A stretch of DNA of 64,000 nucleotides from Streptomyces mangrovisoli (GCF_000974985.2 NZ_LAVA02000043.1:44512-108511); one strand, 5' to 3'; positions 18,913 through 28,370 are shown, counted from the stretch's first letter. Notes: generated by a model not told the origin, from the letters alone. A program made the numbers and translations.

Positions 18913-20661
18913 ATGGCCGACAACGTCACCTCGTTGTTCCGCAGCACCGCGGCGCACAGCCCGTCGATGGCGGCGCTGACGCGAGAGGGCGGCGACGGGG
19001 CGGCCGGGCCGGTGGACTTCTGCATTCCGTGCAATCCCTATTTCCCCACGCCCGCGATGTTCGACGACATGGCGATGCGGCTGCGGGACATCATCACGTA
19101 CTACCCGAGCAGCGCCGACACCATCACGGCCGAACTGTGCAGCCTGCTCCAACTCCCGCCGCAGTGCGTGGCGATGGGCAACGGCTCGACCGAGCTGATC
19201 ACCTGGATCGACCATCTCCTGGTCCGGGAGTCCCTCGCCGTCCCCGTCCCCACCTTCGGCCGCTGGACCGACCAGCCGATGGAGACCGGCAAGCGCGTCG
19301 ACATGTTCCCGCTCCAGGAGTCGAACGGCTTCGCCCTCGACCTCGGGCAGTACGCCGAGTTCATCCGCAGCCGGGGCACCCGCGTCGCCGTCGTCTGCAA
19401 CCCCAACAACCCCGACGGCGGCTTCCAGCACAAGCTCGCCCTCGTGCAGTTCATGGACGCGATGGCCGACCTGGACCTGGTGGTGATCGACGAGTCCTTC
19501 CTGGAGTTCGCCGACGCGGAGGCCGAACCGAGCGTCGTCCAGGAGGCCATGCTGCGGCCCAACGTCGTGGTGCTGCGCAGCCTCGGCAAGAACTTCGGCC
19601 TGCACGGCATCCGCTTCGGCTATCTGGTCGCCAACCCCGCCCTGGCCGGCAAGGTCCGCGCAATGCTGCCCAAGTGGAACCTCAACTCCTTCGCCGAACA
19701 CGTGGTGTTCATGCTGAAGGAGCACGGGTCCGAGTACCAGCAGAGCCTCCAGCAGGTCCGCCGGGACCGCCTCGACATGGCGAGCCAGCTCTCCCAGCTG
19801 CCCGGCCTGACGGTCTACCCCTCCCAGGGCAACTTCCTCTTCGTGCGCCTGCCGGTCGGCGCCGAGGGGACCGTCGTACGGGACCGGATGCTCACCGAGC
19901 ACCGGATCCTGGTGCGCGAGTGCGGCAACAAGATCGGCTCGTCCAGCCGCTTCCTGCGTCTCGTGGTGCGCCCCCAGGTGGACGTGCGTCGCCTGGTGTC
20001 CGGCCTGGAGCAGGTGCTCTACGGGACCAGGAGGGGAGCCGCCGTACCCGAGCTTGCCACAGGGACCGGCTACAGCTCGGGTACGGCGGCCGTGGACCGC
20101 CTGGTCAGCGAGACCAACGGCGCCGGAATGCAGGGCCTCGCCGCTCAGGCCATGGCCGTCGGCGCCGTCCAAGGGCTGCCCGCCGGCATCGGTATGCCGC
20201 TCCCCGCCGCCGCGCCCCTCGGCGGCGGGATGCCGATGCCGGCGGCGGCCCAGACCGGGATGCAGCAGCCCGTGGCGGCGACACCCGCGCCCGCCCCGCT
20301 GCCGATGACCGGCCCCACACCGGTCCCGGCCCCGATGGCCGTGCCCGCACCGGTACCCATGGCCACTCCGGTGCCCATGGCCACTCCGGTGCCCATGGCC
20401 GCCCCGGTGCCCATGGCCGCCCCGGTGCCCGCTCCCGTCGCCATGGTGCCCGCGCCGGCCCCGATGCAGGCGCAGATGCCCCTGCCCGGACCCACTCCGC
20501 CCGGGGTCCCCGCGCGCGGCGGCCTCACCGCCGCCCAGGTCCGCGGCACCACGGGCCCCGGCGTGCCGGGCCTGTCGACGGCCCCGGCGACCGGCTGGCC
20601 GAGCGCCGCCGACCAGGCCCAGAGCTGGCCCAACGCGGCGGGCATGGGCCAGGTGGGATGA
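18913..20661 (+). CDS. PLP-dependent class I/II aminotransferase with a Pro/Ala/Met-rich repeat tail
   Basis: A 582-residue protein. Residues 1 to about 375 form a histidinol-phosphate-aminotransferase-like PLP enzyme: CNPNNPDGG, VVIDESFLEF, and the PLP lysine Lys226 in RSLGKNFGLHGIRFGY. The remaining roughly 200 residues are low-complexity Pro/Ala/Met/Val with a PVPMAT/PVPMAA hexapeptide repeat, absent from usual members of this fold. CIPCNPYF near the N-terminus is also distinctive. The ATG has GGAGG five bases upstream. Substrate is unknown; a domain of this type can also act as a decarboxylase, as in CobD. Confidence 0.8.
   Translation: MADNVTSLFRSTAAHSPSMAALTREGGDGAAGPVDFCIPCNPYFPTPAMFDDMAMRLRDIITYYPSSADTITAELCSLLQLPPQCVAMGNGSTELITWIDHLLVRESLAVPVPTFGRWTDQPMETGKRVDMFPLQESNGFALDLGQYAEFIRSRGTRVAVVCNPNNPDGGFQHKLALVQFMDAMADLDLVVIDESFLEFADAEAEPSVVQEAMLRPNVVVLRSLGKNFGLHGIRFGYLVANPALAGKVRAMLPKWNLNSFAEHVVFMLKEHGSEYQQSLQQVRRDRLDMASQLSQLPGLTVYPSQGNFLFVRLPVGAEGTVVRDRMLTEHRILVRECGNKIGSSSRFLRLVVRPQVDVRRLVSGLEQVLYGTRRGAAVPELATGTGYSSGTAAVDRLVSETNGAGMQGLAAQAMAVGAVQGLPAGIGMPLPAAAPLGGGMPMPAAAQTGMQQPVAATPAPAPLPMTGPTPVPAPMAVPAPVPMATPVPMATPVPMAAPVPMAAPVPAPVAMVPAPAPMQAQMPLPGPTPPGVPARGGLTAAQVRGTTGPGVPGLSTAPATGWPSAADQAQSWPNAAGMGQVG
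20350..20421 (+). repeat. 18-bp in-frame tandem repeat coding PVPMA(T/A)
   Basis: Four contiguous 18-bp units, ending CCATGGCCACT or CCATGGCCGCC, encode Pro-Val-Pro-Met-Ala-Thr/Ala in the tail of the aminotransferase. Near-identical DNA suggests recent expansion by slippage. Confidence 0.85.
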
Positions 20662-20665
20662 CGGT

Positions 20666-20691
20666 CGCCCCCCGGGCGCACCCGGGAGGCG
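20666..20691. terminator. Hairpin between convergent genes
   Basis: Inverted arms of 11 bases (20666-20676 and 20681-20691, one mismatch) with loop CGCA, between the stops of the aminotransferase and the secreted DUF4360-like gene. Confidence 0.7.
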
Positions 20692-20700
20692 ACGGCCCGG

Positions 20701-21351
20701 TCAGGCCTTGGGGCAGGCCTGCCACGCCAGGTGGTACACGGTGCTGATGTCGCCGTCGGTCGAGTCCATCGTCATGAAGCTGACCTGACCGGGGTTCTTG
20801 CTCCCGGCGGCGACCCTCAGCTCGGTGTTGATGTTGAAGTTGCGTTCCACACCGCACGGCGCCCACACCAGCTGCGCCCAGTCGTTGGAGTCAGTGGCCT
20901 CCCAGTTGTCGTCGTAGGGCCCGTTGAACGGGTGGTTGGCGGACGCGGTGTTCGACGAACCCTGGAAGTAGTACGAGGCCTTCTGCGTGCCGGTCGCCCC
21001 GGAGGCCAGCGAGGCGAAGCCCCGGTAGTCCGCGCTGGCGATGGCGTAGGTGAAGCCCTGCGGCACGTGGACGATCAGGTTGAGCTGGCAGTTCTTGCGG
21101 AAGGCCGTCGGGTCGGAGGACCCGCCCGCCTGGGCGAGATAGGCGCTGTACGTCACCGTGAAGGCGGTGTTGTCCGGGGAGACGGCGACCGCCGTCGTGC
21201 CCGCGGGACAGCCGGAGCCGTTCACCGTCGCCACGTTGATCACGATCTTGTCCGGGGGCGGGTTGTCGAACACGCTCCCGGAGCTGTGCGCGGGCACCGC
21301 CGTCGCGAGGAGCGCGGTCACCGCGCCGCCCAGCAGAAGTCCGCCGGCCAT
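20701..21351 (-). CDS. Secreted DUF4360-family protein
   Basis: A 216-residue exported protein with a signal peptide (hydrophobic residues 2-20, probable cleavage after AHS). The mature part starts with PPPDKIVINVATVNGSGCPAGTTAVAVSPDN and contains four cysteines (GSGC, KNCQL, APCGV, QACPK), in line with the DUF4360 family of secreted fungal and actinobacterial proteins. Mostly beta-structure. Function is unknown. The ATG at 21351 has GGGAGAA upstream. Confidence 0.82.
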   Translation of the reverse strand: MAGGLLLGGAVTALLATAVPAHSSGSVFDNPPPDKIVINVATVNGSGCPAGTTAVAVSPDNTAFTVTYSAYLAQAGGSSDPTAFRKNCQLNLIVHVPQGFTYAIASADYRGFASLASGATGTQKASYYFQGSSNTASANHPFNGPYDDNWEATDSNDWAQLVWAPCGVERNFNINTELRVAAGSKNPGQVSFMTMDSTDGDISTVYHLAWQACPKA

Positions 21352-21502
21352 GGTTTCTCCCGGTGTGAAATGGGGGGTGGGGGGTTGGAGAACCTGTGAG
21401 GGATCTGTGAATCCCCGAGGCGATCGCATCGTAGGGAGGCGCGCGCGAGGCCGTCAGGACGAACTCAAGCCATTCACAACCGCGATTTCACACTGTGTTC
21501 CG

Positions 21503-21535
21503 CCTCAACTCCGTTGAAAACAAAAGGAGTTGAGG
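21503..21535 (-). terminator. Terminator of the TauE-like exporter gene
   Basis: Perfect 10-bp arms CCTCAACTCC and GGAGTTGAGG with a 13-base loop, located 29 bases after the exporter stop on the minus strand. Confidence 0.75.
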
Positions 21536-21563
21536 GAAGGTCCGGCTGCCGGGGGACCAGGGG

Positions 21564-22475
21564 TCACACCGCGACCGGCGTGCGCTCCGGCGCCGTCTCC
21601 TCCCGCGCCGCCCGCTCCTTGAGGTGCGCCCGCACCGAGTGGGTCAGGGCGGCCGCCCACAGCAGGTACAGCGCGGCGTACACGGCCGCGGCCGCGCCGC
21701 CGGAGACGGTGAGCCAGTCGCTGTTCAGCAGGGTGCGCACGTTGGTGACGACGATGATGCCGCCGACCGCCGACCCCAGCACCCGCGGCGGCACCAGCCG
21801 CACCAGCCAGGCCGCCACCGGGGCCGCGACCAGGCCGCCGGCCAGGAAGGCGAGCACCCAGGTCCACTTCAGCCCCTGTGAACCCAGGGAGAACAGGAAG
21901 CCGAGGCTCGCCGCGACCGCGACCAGGAACTCGCTGGTGTCGACCGAGCCGATCACCTTGCGCGGCTCCATCCGGCCGCTGGCCAGCAGCGCCGGGGTGC
22001 CGACCGGACCCCAGCCACCGCCGCCGGTGGCGTCGAGGAATCCGGCGACCAGCCCGAGCGGCGCCAGGAAACGGCGGCTCAGGGGCTGCCCGAGCCGGTC
22101 CTGCGGCAGCCCGCGCAGTGTGAACCGGGCCATGACGTACACGCCGAGCCCGAGCAGGATCAGCGACATCACCGGCTCGGCCAGCTCCGTCGACAGCTTC
22201 GAGAGCACGGTGGCGCCGAGGAACGAACCCACCGCGCCCGGCACGCCGATGCGCGCCACGACCTTCCAGTCCACGTTCCCGAAGCGCCAGTGCGAGACGC
22301 CCGACATCAGCGTGGTGCCGATCTCGGAGAGGTGCACGGTCGCCGAGGCGGCGGCCGGATTGGTGCCCAGGGCCAGCAGCAGCGTGGTCGACGTCACGCC
22401 GTACGCCATGCCGAGGCTGCCGTCCACCAGCTGGGCGCCCAGGCCCGCGAGGGCGAGCAGGATCAGCGTGCGCAT
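21564..22475 (-). CDS. TauE/SafE family sulfite/sulfonate exporter-like membrane protein
   Basis: A 303-residue membrane protein with eight predicted helices in two homologous halves, each carrying the family pattern (GAQLVDGSLGMAYGVTSTTLLL; GGGGWGPVGTPALL). TauE/SafE proteins are thought to export sulfite or organosulfur anions. It lies downstream of an Rrf2 regulator on the same strand, a pairing that recalls CymR-type control of sulfur metabolism. The substrate is inferred. Confidence 0.85.
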   Translation of the reverse strand: MRTLILLALAGLGAQLVDGSLGMAYGVTSTTLLLALGTNPAAASATVHLSEIGTTLMSGVSHWRFGNVDWKVVARIGVPGAVGSFLGATVLSKLSTELAEPVMSLILLGLGVYVMARFTLRGLPQDRLGQPLSRRFLAPLGLVAGFLDATGGGGWGPVGTPALLASGRMEPRKVIGSVDTSEFLVAVAASLGFLFSLGSQGLKWTWVLAFLAGGLVAAPVAAWLVRLVPPRVLGSAVGGIIVVTNVRTLLNSDWLTVSGGAAAAVYAALYLLWAAALTHSVRAHLKERAAREETAPERTPVAV

Positions 22476-22676
22476 CGGGGCGTCCCGTCTTCCGGGTGCG
22501 CCGGCAGGGTCGTCGGCGCACGTTTTCCCACCGATCCGGTGGGGTTCGACGGGGGGACGTTAGGCGGCGAAGCTGAGCGGGCGCTGAGACGGGCGTGAGA
22601 GATCCTCACGCAACGCTCAGCCGCCGCTCATCGAGCGTTCGCGAGGAGTTCCGGAAGCGTTGGTGTGCCGTCCCTT

Positions 22677-22709
22677 TCGCGCAGTTCCCCGCGCCCCTTT
22701 GGGGCGCGG
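22677..22709. repeat. Dispersed GC-rich element copy forming a hairpin
   Basis: An inverted-orientation copy of the dispersed element (22677-22698) continues into GGGGCGCGG, giving CCGCGCCCC-TTT-GGGGCGCGG at 22689-22709. It lies between the Rrf2 stop and the exporter start, so it probably ends the regulator transcript. No gene was seen in 22476-22752. Confidence 0.75.
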
Positions 22710-22752
22710 CTCCTGAGCAGCCCCGAAAGGGGGCCGCGGTCGTCCTTGGGGC

Positions 22753-23211
22753 CTACGGGTTCTCCCAGGAAGCCGGTTCCGCGGCCAGCAGCCGTACCTC
22801 CTCCGGGAGCGTGCCCGCGGCGATGTCGGCGACCGTGACCCCTTCGAGGATCTTGCGCACATTGGCGCGCAGGGCGATCCACAGCGGCAGCAGGGGCTCG
22901 GCGGAGCCCTGGTAGAGCAGGCCGGTGGGCCGCTCGCCGCGCACGGACACGATGGGGCCGTCGACCGCGCGGATGACGTCCGCGACGGTGACCGCGTCCG
23001 CCGCCCGCGCCAGCCGGTAGCCGCCGCCCCCGCCGCGCCGGCTGTCCACGATCCCGGCGCGCCGGAGATCGCCGAGAATGCCCTCCAGAAACTTGTGCGG
23101 AATCTCCTGCTCGACGGAGATCTCCTCGGCCTTCACCGGCCCGTCACCCTGGCGTACGGCCAGTTCGAGCACCGCCCGTACCGCGTAATCCGCCCGTGCC
23201 GAGATCCTCAT
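22753..23211 (-). CDS. Rrf2 family transcriptional regulator without iron-sulfur cysteines
   Basis: A 152-residue regulator with the Rrf2 winged helix (MRISARADYAVRAVLELA, IPHKFLEGILGDLRRAGIVDSRRGGGGGYRLAR). The protein contains no cysteine at all, so it cannot bind the Fe-S cluster of IscR, NsrR or RsrR. It is therefore closer in type to CymR-like members that sense metabolites or partner proteins. Divergent from the GH35 gene and upstream of the TauE-like exporter. No ribosome site precedes the ATG; CACAAT six bases upstream would fit a leaderless mRNA. Confidence 0.88.
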   Translation of the reverse strand: MRISARADYAVRAVLELAVRQGDGPVKAEEISVEQEIPHKFLEGILGDLRRAGIVDSRRGGGGGYRLARAADAVTVADVIRAVDGPIVSVRGERPTGLLYQGSAEPLLPLWIALRANVRKILEGVTVADIAAGTLPEEVRLLAAEPASWENP

Positions 23212-23286
23212 GCGTCCATTGTGGGCCCCGGGACCGTGGAGAATGGCCGCTACCCGCGCCCCGCAATACCGCGCAGGAGGCTTTCC

Positions 23287-26200
23287 TTGGCGCTCAGCAG
23301 ACGTACCTTCAGTGCCCTCGCCGGCTCCGCCGCGCTCGGTCTCGCCCTCGGCGGCAGCGGCGGGCCCGGGGCGCCGTCGGCGTACGCGGCGCGCAGCGTG
23401 CCCACCGGGCCGCCGCCCCCGCGCCCGGCACCCGACAGCCGCAGGCACTCCGTCGGCCACGACCGTCACTCACTGGTGGTCGACGGCCGCCGGCTGGTGG
23501 TGTGGTCGGGCGAGATGCACCCGTTCCGGCTGCCGAGCCCGTCGCTGTGGCGGGACGTCCTGGAGAAGATGCGCGCGCACGGCTACAACACCGTCAGCGT
23601 CTACGTGTCGTGGAACTACCACTCCCCCGCGCCCGGCCAGTACGACTTCACCGGCGTGCGCGACCTCGACCTGTTCCTGCGCACGGCCGCCGAGACCGGC
23701 CTGTACGTGATCCTTCGCCCCGGCCCGTACATCAACGCCGAGATCGACGCCGGTGGCTTCCCCGGCTGGCTCACGGCCACCCCGGGCACCGCCCGCACCG
23801 ACGACGCGACCTATCTGGCGTACGCCGACGAGTGGCTGACGCAGGTGAACGCGATCGCCTCGAAGCACCTGTACACGCAGGGCACGGGCACGATCCTGCT
23901 GTACCAGATCGAGAACGAGTACGACGCCCACGTCACCGAGGCCGTCGGCATGAGCTACATGTCGCACCTGTACCGGAAGGTGCGCGCGGACGGCGTCGAC
24001 GTGCCCCTCTTCCACAACGACAAGGGCCGCAACGGCTACTGGACACCGGGCTCCTTCGACACCGGCGGCGAGAAGGGCGGCTGGCTGTACGGCTTCGACG
24101 GCTATCCCTCGCCCACCGAGGTGCCGCCGGACTGGGGGCACTACGGCCCCGGCGGCGCGAAGGGGGGCTCCACGGCCAGCCCGACCACGCCCGGTTTCGT
24201 GCCGGAGTTCGGCGGCGGCTGGTTCGACCCGTGGGGCGGGGTGATGTTCCAGGGCAAGGGGTACGCGGAGTCCCGGCGCACCCGTGACGCGGCCTACGAG
24301 CGCCGCTTCTATCTCACCAACCTCGCCAACGGCATCACCCTGCACAACGTCTACATGACCTTCGGCGGCACGTCGTGGGGCTGGCTGCCAGCGCCGGTCG
24401 TCTACACGTCGTACGACTACGGGGCGGCCATCGACGAGGGCCGCAACACGACGCCGAAGCTGGCCCCGATGCACCAGATCGGGCAACTGCTGCGGACCGT
24501 GCCGGACTTCGCCAAGCTGGTCCGGGCGGCGGACGTGACGACCGGTCACCCCGAGGTGAAGGCGTACCACCTCACCAACCCGGACACCGGCTCGCACTTC
24601 TACGTGCTGCGCAACGACGGCACCGAGGAGGCGGAGGCGAAGCTGCCGACGCCGCAGGGCGACCTGGAGGTGACGGTCGCCGCGAACGACGCCCGGCTGG
24701 TGGCCGCGGGTCTCGCGCTGGGACGGCGCCGGCTGAAGTACGCCACCGTGCAGCCCATGATGTGCGTGACCGCGGGCCGGCAGGACATCGCGGTGTTCGC
24801 GGGCCGGCGCGGCGAGATGGCACGGGTGGTCGTCGACTGCCCCGAGGAGCCGATGGTCACCCGGCTCGACCCGGAGGCGGCCTGGGTCTACAACCGGGGC
24901 CAGCTGCACATCACCGCCCCGCTCGGGGTCGGCGGCCTGACCCGGGTCAAGATCGAGGGCGGCGGCGTGGACGCGCCGCTGCTCGTCTTCCTCGCCGACG
25001 ACGCGACCGCCCTGCGCCTGTTCCCCTACGACACCCCGTCGGGGACCGTCCTGGTGTACGGCCCGGCGCTGCTGCGCAAGGCCGCCGTCCACGACGGGAC
25101 GGTCCGTCTCACCGGTGACGTGAAGGGGCTGACCGGCCTGGAGGTGTGGGGCCCGCGCGGGATCACCGGCGTGACGTGGAACGGCGGCGCGGTGCGGACC
25201 GAGGTCAGCAACTCCGCGAGCCTGCGCTCCCTGGGGATGCTGCCCCAGGCGCCCGCGGTGACGCTGCCGGCGCTCGGCGGCTGGCTGCGGCGCGCCGAGA
25301 ACCCCGAGTCGGCGCCGGGCTTCGACGACTCCGGCTGGCGCGCGGCGGACCTGACGACGTCGTACAGCACCACGCCCGTCCCGCACGGCGGCCCGGTCCT
25401 CTTCGCCGACGACTACGGCTTCCACTACGGCGACGTCTGGTACCGGGGCCGCTTCACCACGAAGGGCGACGACGGCCGGCAGACCGGGGAGGGCGGGAGC
25501 GAGGCGGTGACCTCGGTGTCGCTGGCCTACTCGACCGGCACCCAGGGGATGCTGATGGCCTGGCTGGACGGGGAGCCGCTGGGCACCCACCGGATGCCGG
25601 TGCCGGACGCCGCCACGATCCGCAAGGGCAGCTGGACGGCGACCGCGGTCCTGCCCGTGCCGGAGAAGCTGCGCACGTCCGGGGCGCATGTCCTGTCGGT
25701 GCTGGTCCGGCGGATGCAGCACGACATGGACGGCAGGTCGCAGGACACGCACAAGGCGGCCCGCGGTCTGACGGAGGTGTCCTTCGCGGACGCGTCCCCG
25801 AAGGTGACCTGGCGGATCCAGGGCGAGGCCGACCCGGACCCGGTGCGCGGGCCGCTGAACAACGGCGGCCTGTACGGCGAGCGGACGGGCTGGCACCTGC
25901 CCGGCGCCGACGACCGCGGCTGGCGGCCGGTGGCGTTCCCGCACACCGAGCGGCGGCAGGGGGTGACCTGGTACCGGACGACGTTCCGGCTGGCCGTGGA
26001 CTCCCGGGTGGACGCCTCGATCGGCCTGGTCCTCCAGGACGACCCGGCGCGCGCCTACCGCGTCCAGATCTTCCTCAACGGCTGGAACATGGGCCAGTAC
26101 GTCAACGACGTGGGGCCGCAGCACACGTTCGCGCTGCCGAACGGGATCCTGCGCACCCGCGGCGAGAACACCCTGGCGCTCGCGGTGCTGTCCGACGGCA

Positions 26201-26295
26201 CCACCGACGCGGGCCCGGGAACGGTCCGGCTGACCCTGCTGGGCAGCGCCCTGGGCGGAGTAACGGTGACCCCGGTCCCGTCACCCGGCCACTGA
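23287..26295 (+). CDS. Tat-exported glycoside hydrolase family 35 beta-galactosidase
   Basis: A 1002-residue secreted enzyme. A TTG start at 23287 is chosen because AGGAGG lies six bases upstream. The signal is twin-arginine (SRRTFSALAG). The TIM barrel holds acid/base Glu211 in QIENEYD and the probable nucleophile Glu307 in PEFGGGWFDPWGG. C-terminal beta-sandwich jelly-roll domains follow (YRGRF, GTQGMLMAWLDGEPLG, WYRTTFRL, FLNGWNMGQYVNDVGPQ). It should release beta-galactose from polysaccharide or glycan. No ribosome-supported upstream start exists in the longer frame. Confidence 0.92.
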   Translation: MALSRRTFSALAGSAALGLALGGSGGPGAPSAYAARSVPTGPPPPRPAPDSRRHSVGHDRHSLVVDGRRLVVWSGEMHPFRLPSPSLWRDVLEKMRAHGYNTVSVYVSWNYHSPAPGQYDFTGVRDLDLFLRTAAETGLYVILRPGPYINAEIDAGGFPGWLTATPGTARTDDATYLAYADEWLTQVNAIASKHLYTQGTGTILLYQIENEYDAHVTEAVGMSYMSHLYRKVRADGVDVPLFHNDKGRNGYWTPGSFDTGGEKGGWLYGFDGYPSPTEVPPDWGHYGPGGAKGGSTASPTTPGFVPEFGGGWFDPWGGVMFQGKGYAESRRTRDAAYERRFYLTNLANGITLHNVYMTFGGTSWGWLPAPVVYTSYDYGAAIDEGRNTTPKLAPMHQIGQLLRTVPDFAKLVRAADVTTGHPEVKAYHLTNPDTGSHFYVLRNDGTEEAEAKLPTPQGDLEVTVAANDARLVAAGLALGRRRLKYATVQPMMCVTAGRQDIAVFAGRRGEMARVVVDCPEEPMVTRLDPEAAWVYNRGQLHITAPLGVGGLTRVKIEGGGVDAPLLVFLADDATALRLFPYDTPSGTVLVYGPALLRKAAVHDGTVRLTGDVKGLTGLEVWGPRGITGVTWNGGAVRTEVSNSASLRSLGMLPQAPAVTLPALGGWLRRAENPESAPGFDDSGWRAADLTTSYSTTPVPHGGPVLFADDYGFHYGDVWYRGRFTTKGDDGRQTGEGGSEAVTSVSLAYSTGTQGMLMAWLDGEPLGTHRMPVPDAATIRKGSWTATAVLPVPEKLRTSGAHVLSVLVRRMQHDMDGRSQDTHKAARGLTEVSFADASPKVTWRIQGEADPDPVRGPLNNGGLYGERTGWHLPGADDRGWRPVAFPHTERRQGVTWYRTTFRLAVDSRVDASIGLVLQDDPARAYRVQIFLNGWNMGQYVNDVGPQHTFALPNGILRTRGENTLALAVLSDGTTDAGPGTVRLTLLGSALGGVTVTPVPSPGH

Positions 26296-26350
26296 CGGGG
26301 CGGGTTCCCCGGGATCGCGTGTGCCGCACGTGCGGGTCCGTCGTGGTCGC

Positions 26351-26422
26351 TCGCGCAGTTCCCCGCGCCCCTTGGGTGGCCGGCGGCGAAGCCCCCCGAA
26401 AGGGGCGCGGGGAACTGCGCGA
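26351..26422. repeat. Inverted pair of dispersed GC-rich elements
   Basis: Copies at 26351-26372 (inverted) and 26401-26422 (direct) face each other across 28 bases and can form a 22-bp stem. They lie between the convergent GH35 gene and the small membrane protein gene, so they probably terminate both. Confidence 0.85.
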
Positions 26423-26475
26423 CCAGCCACGACGGACCTGCGCCTCGAGTACCCGCGACCCCCCGGAGGGACCCG

Positions 26476-26721
26476 TCACGCGATGCGGTCGTAGTCGGCG
26501 GGCACGCCCTCGTCGGCCGCCCGTGCCAGCCGCAGCCGCCGCTTCTCCGCCGCCCGCAGCCCCGCCCACAGCATCACCGAGCAGGCGGCCAGCCACCACG
26601 GCAGCGTCCACAGCGCCCGCCACCAGCCGGCGCCGGGCCGCAGGCCCGCCTGGACCGCGGCGGTGAGCATCCCGGCGGCCAGGGTCCAGCACAACAGGCG
26701 TCCCGCCCAGCGCACGGCCAT
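26476..26721 (-). CDS. Small two-helix membrane protein
   Basis: An 81-residue protein with two hydrophobic segments (about residues 3-22 and 34-52) and a basic C-terminal tail ending VPADYDRIA. Function unknown. The ATG at 26721 has GAGGAGG four bases upstream; an in-frame ATG at 26781 would add 20 residues but lacks that signal. It lies downstream of the arabinofuranosidase on the same strand with 102 bases between. Confidence 0.65.
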   Translation of the reverse strand: MAVRWAGRLLCWTLAAGMLTAAVQAGLRPGAGWWRALWTLPWWLAACSVMLWAGLRAAEKRRLRLARAADEGVPADYDRIA

Positions 26722-26823
26722 GGCACCTCCTCGTACGAAGAACGGCGGCGGAATCCCCGCCTCACCGTCCGGCCTGCGCAAGTGTGCGGCCGTCGACGGC
26801 TGGTGGGCAATGGGCCGTTCGCG

Positions 26824-28344
26824 TCACACCAGCCGGATCACGTTCCAGGACAGCGGTTCCAGTACGGCGGTGAGCACACCGCCCGCGAGCGTGGCGCCGT
26901 GGACGTCGTGCGGGACGACCCGGTCGGGCGCGCCGAGCGTGTTGCGGGCGCCGGGGTCGGCGTCCGCGAGGGCGCTGTGTCCGGCGACCGCGCTCACGTC
27001 GAGCCCGCGCAGGGCGACCTCCAGGGTGAGCGGCCCGGTGCGGTCGCGGTTGACGGCGAGCACGGTGACCGTGCCGTCGTCGCCGCGTACGGCGGTGGCG
27101 TGCAGCAGGTCGACGTCGCCGTACTTCTCCGTCCGGTACACCGGTGAGTCGACGCGGACGTCGAGGACCTGGCCGCGCCCGTGGCGGGCGGCCTGGGCGA
27201 ACGGGAAGAAGGTGGTCTGCCGCCAGGCGGGGCCGCCCGGTTCGGTGAGGATCGGCGCGATGACGTTGACCAGCTGGGCCTGGCAGGCGACGGCGACACG
27301 GTCGGCGTGCCGCAGCAGCGCGATGAGCAGCGAGCCGGTGACGACCGCGTCCAGCACCGTGTAGTTGTCCTCCAGCAGCCGGGGCGCCTCGGGCCAGTCG
27401 GCGGGGTCCCGGGTACGGGCGTGCTCCTCCCAGGCGGGCAGGTACCAGACGTTCCACTCGTCGAAGGAGAGGCTGATCCGCTTGGGCGACTTCAGCCGCG
27501 CCCCGACATGGTCGGCGGTGGCGACGAGGTCGTCGATGAAGGACTCCATGTCGACGGCGGAGGCGAGGAAGGAGCCGATGTCGCCGTTCTCGGGCCAGTA
27601 GTAGGCGTGCAGGGAGACGTGGTCGACGAGGTCGTACGTCTCGGCGAGCACGGCGGCCTCCCACGCGGCGAAGGTGGGCATGGCGCGGTTGGCGGAGCCG
27701 CAGGCGACGAGTTCCACGCCGGGGTCCACCTGGCGCATGGCGCGGGCGGTCTCGGCGGCCAGCCGGGCGTACTCGGAGGCGGTCTTGTGGCCGGTCTGCC
27801 AGGGACCGTCCATCTCGTTGCCCAGGCACCACAGCCGCACCCCGAACGGGTCCTTGTCGCCGTGTGCGACCCGCAGGTCCGAAAGGGCGGTGCCGGACGG
27901 GTGGTTGGCGTACTCCTGGAGCGCCATGGCCTCGGCGACGCCGCGGGTGCCGAGGTTGAGGGCCAGCATCGGCTCGGTGTGCGGCCCGACCTTCCGCAGG
28001 AACGCCATGAACTCGGAGAGCCCGAAGCGGTTGGTCTCGGTGCTGTGCCAGGCCGGGTCGAGCCGGCGCGGGCGGTCCCCGACGGGGCCGACGGAGTCCT
28101 CCCAGCGGTGCGCGGAGACGTAGTTGCCGCCGGGGTAGCGCACGACGGTGACGCCGAGTTCGCGGATCAGCTCCAGCACGTCGGTGCGCAGGCCGCTCTC
28201 GTCGGCCGCCGGGTGGCCGGGTTCGAAGATGCCGGTGTGCACGCAGCGGCCGAGGTGCTCGACGAACGAGCCGAACAGCCGGGGCCCCGCGGTGCCGACG
28301 GTGAAGGCCGGGTCGAGGGTGAAACGCGCGGTGCTCTCGCTCAT
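26824..28344 (-). CDS. Alpha-L-arabinofuranosidase, glycoside hydrolase family 51
   Basis: A 506-residue GH51 enzyme, cytoplasmic (no signal peptide). The acid/base is Glu177 in CLGNEMDG and the nucleophile Glu296 in SFDEWNVWY. Further family motifs are GSFVEHLGRCVHTGIFEPGHP, RYPGGNYVSAHRWEDSVGP and HAYYWPENGD. It releases L-arabinose from imported arabino-oligosaccharides. The promoter carries GTTCGAGATTTCG, the same sequence found upstream of the dehydratase operon, so the two may share a regulator. Confidence 0.95.
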   Translation of the reverse strand: MSESTARFTLDPAFTVGTAGPRLFGSFVEHLGRCVHTGIFEPGHPAADESGLRTDVLELIRELGVTVVRYPGGNYVSAHRWEDSVGPVGDRPRRLDPAWHSTETNRFGLSEFMAFLRKVGPHTEPMLALNLGTRGVAEAMALQEYANHPSGTALSDLRVAHGDKDPFGVRLWCLGNEMDGPWQTGHKTASEYARLAAETARAMRQVDPGVELVACGSANRAMPTFAAWEAAVLAETYDLVDHVSLHAYYWPENGDIGSFLASAVDMESFIDDLVATADHVGARLKSPKRISLSFDEWNVWYLPAWEEHARTRDPADWPEAPRLLEDNYTVLDAVVTGSLLIALLRHADRVAVACQAQLVNVIAPILTEPGGPAWRQTTFFPFAQAARHGRGQVLDVRVDSPVYRTEKYGDVDLLHATAVRGDDGTVTVLAVNRDRTGPLTLEVALRGLDVSAVAGHSALADADPGARNTLGAPDRVVPHDVHGATLAGGVLTAVLEPLSWNVIRLV

Positions 28345-28370
28345 GGGTGCCTTTCGCCGCCGGATGTCGG

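Noticed and set aside
23470..26124. 884-residue frame antisense to the GH35 beta-galactosidase
   Set aside because: Shadow of the real gene; no domain or ribosome site.
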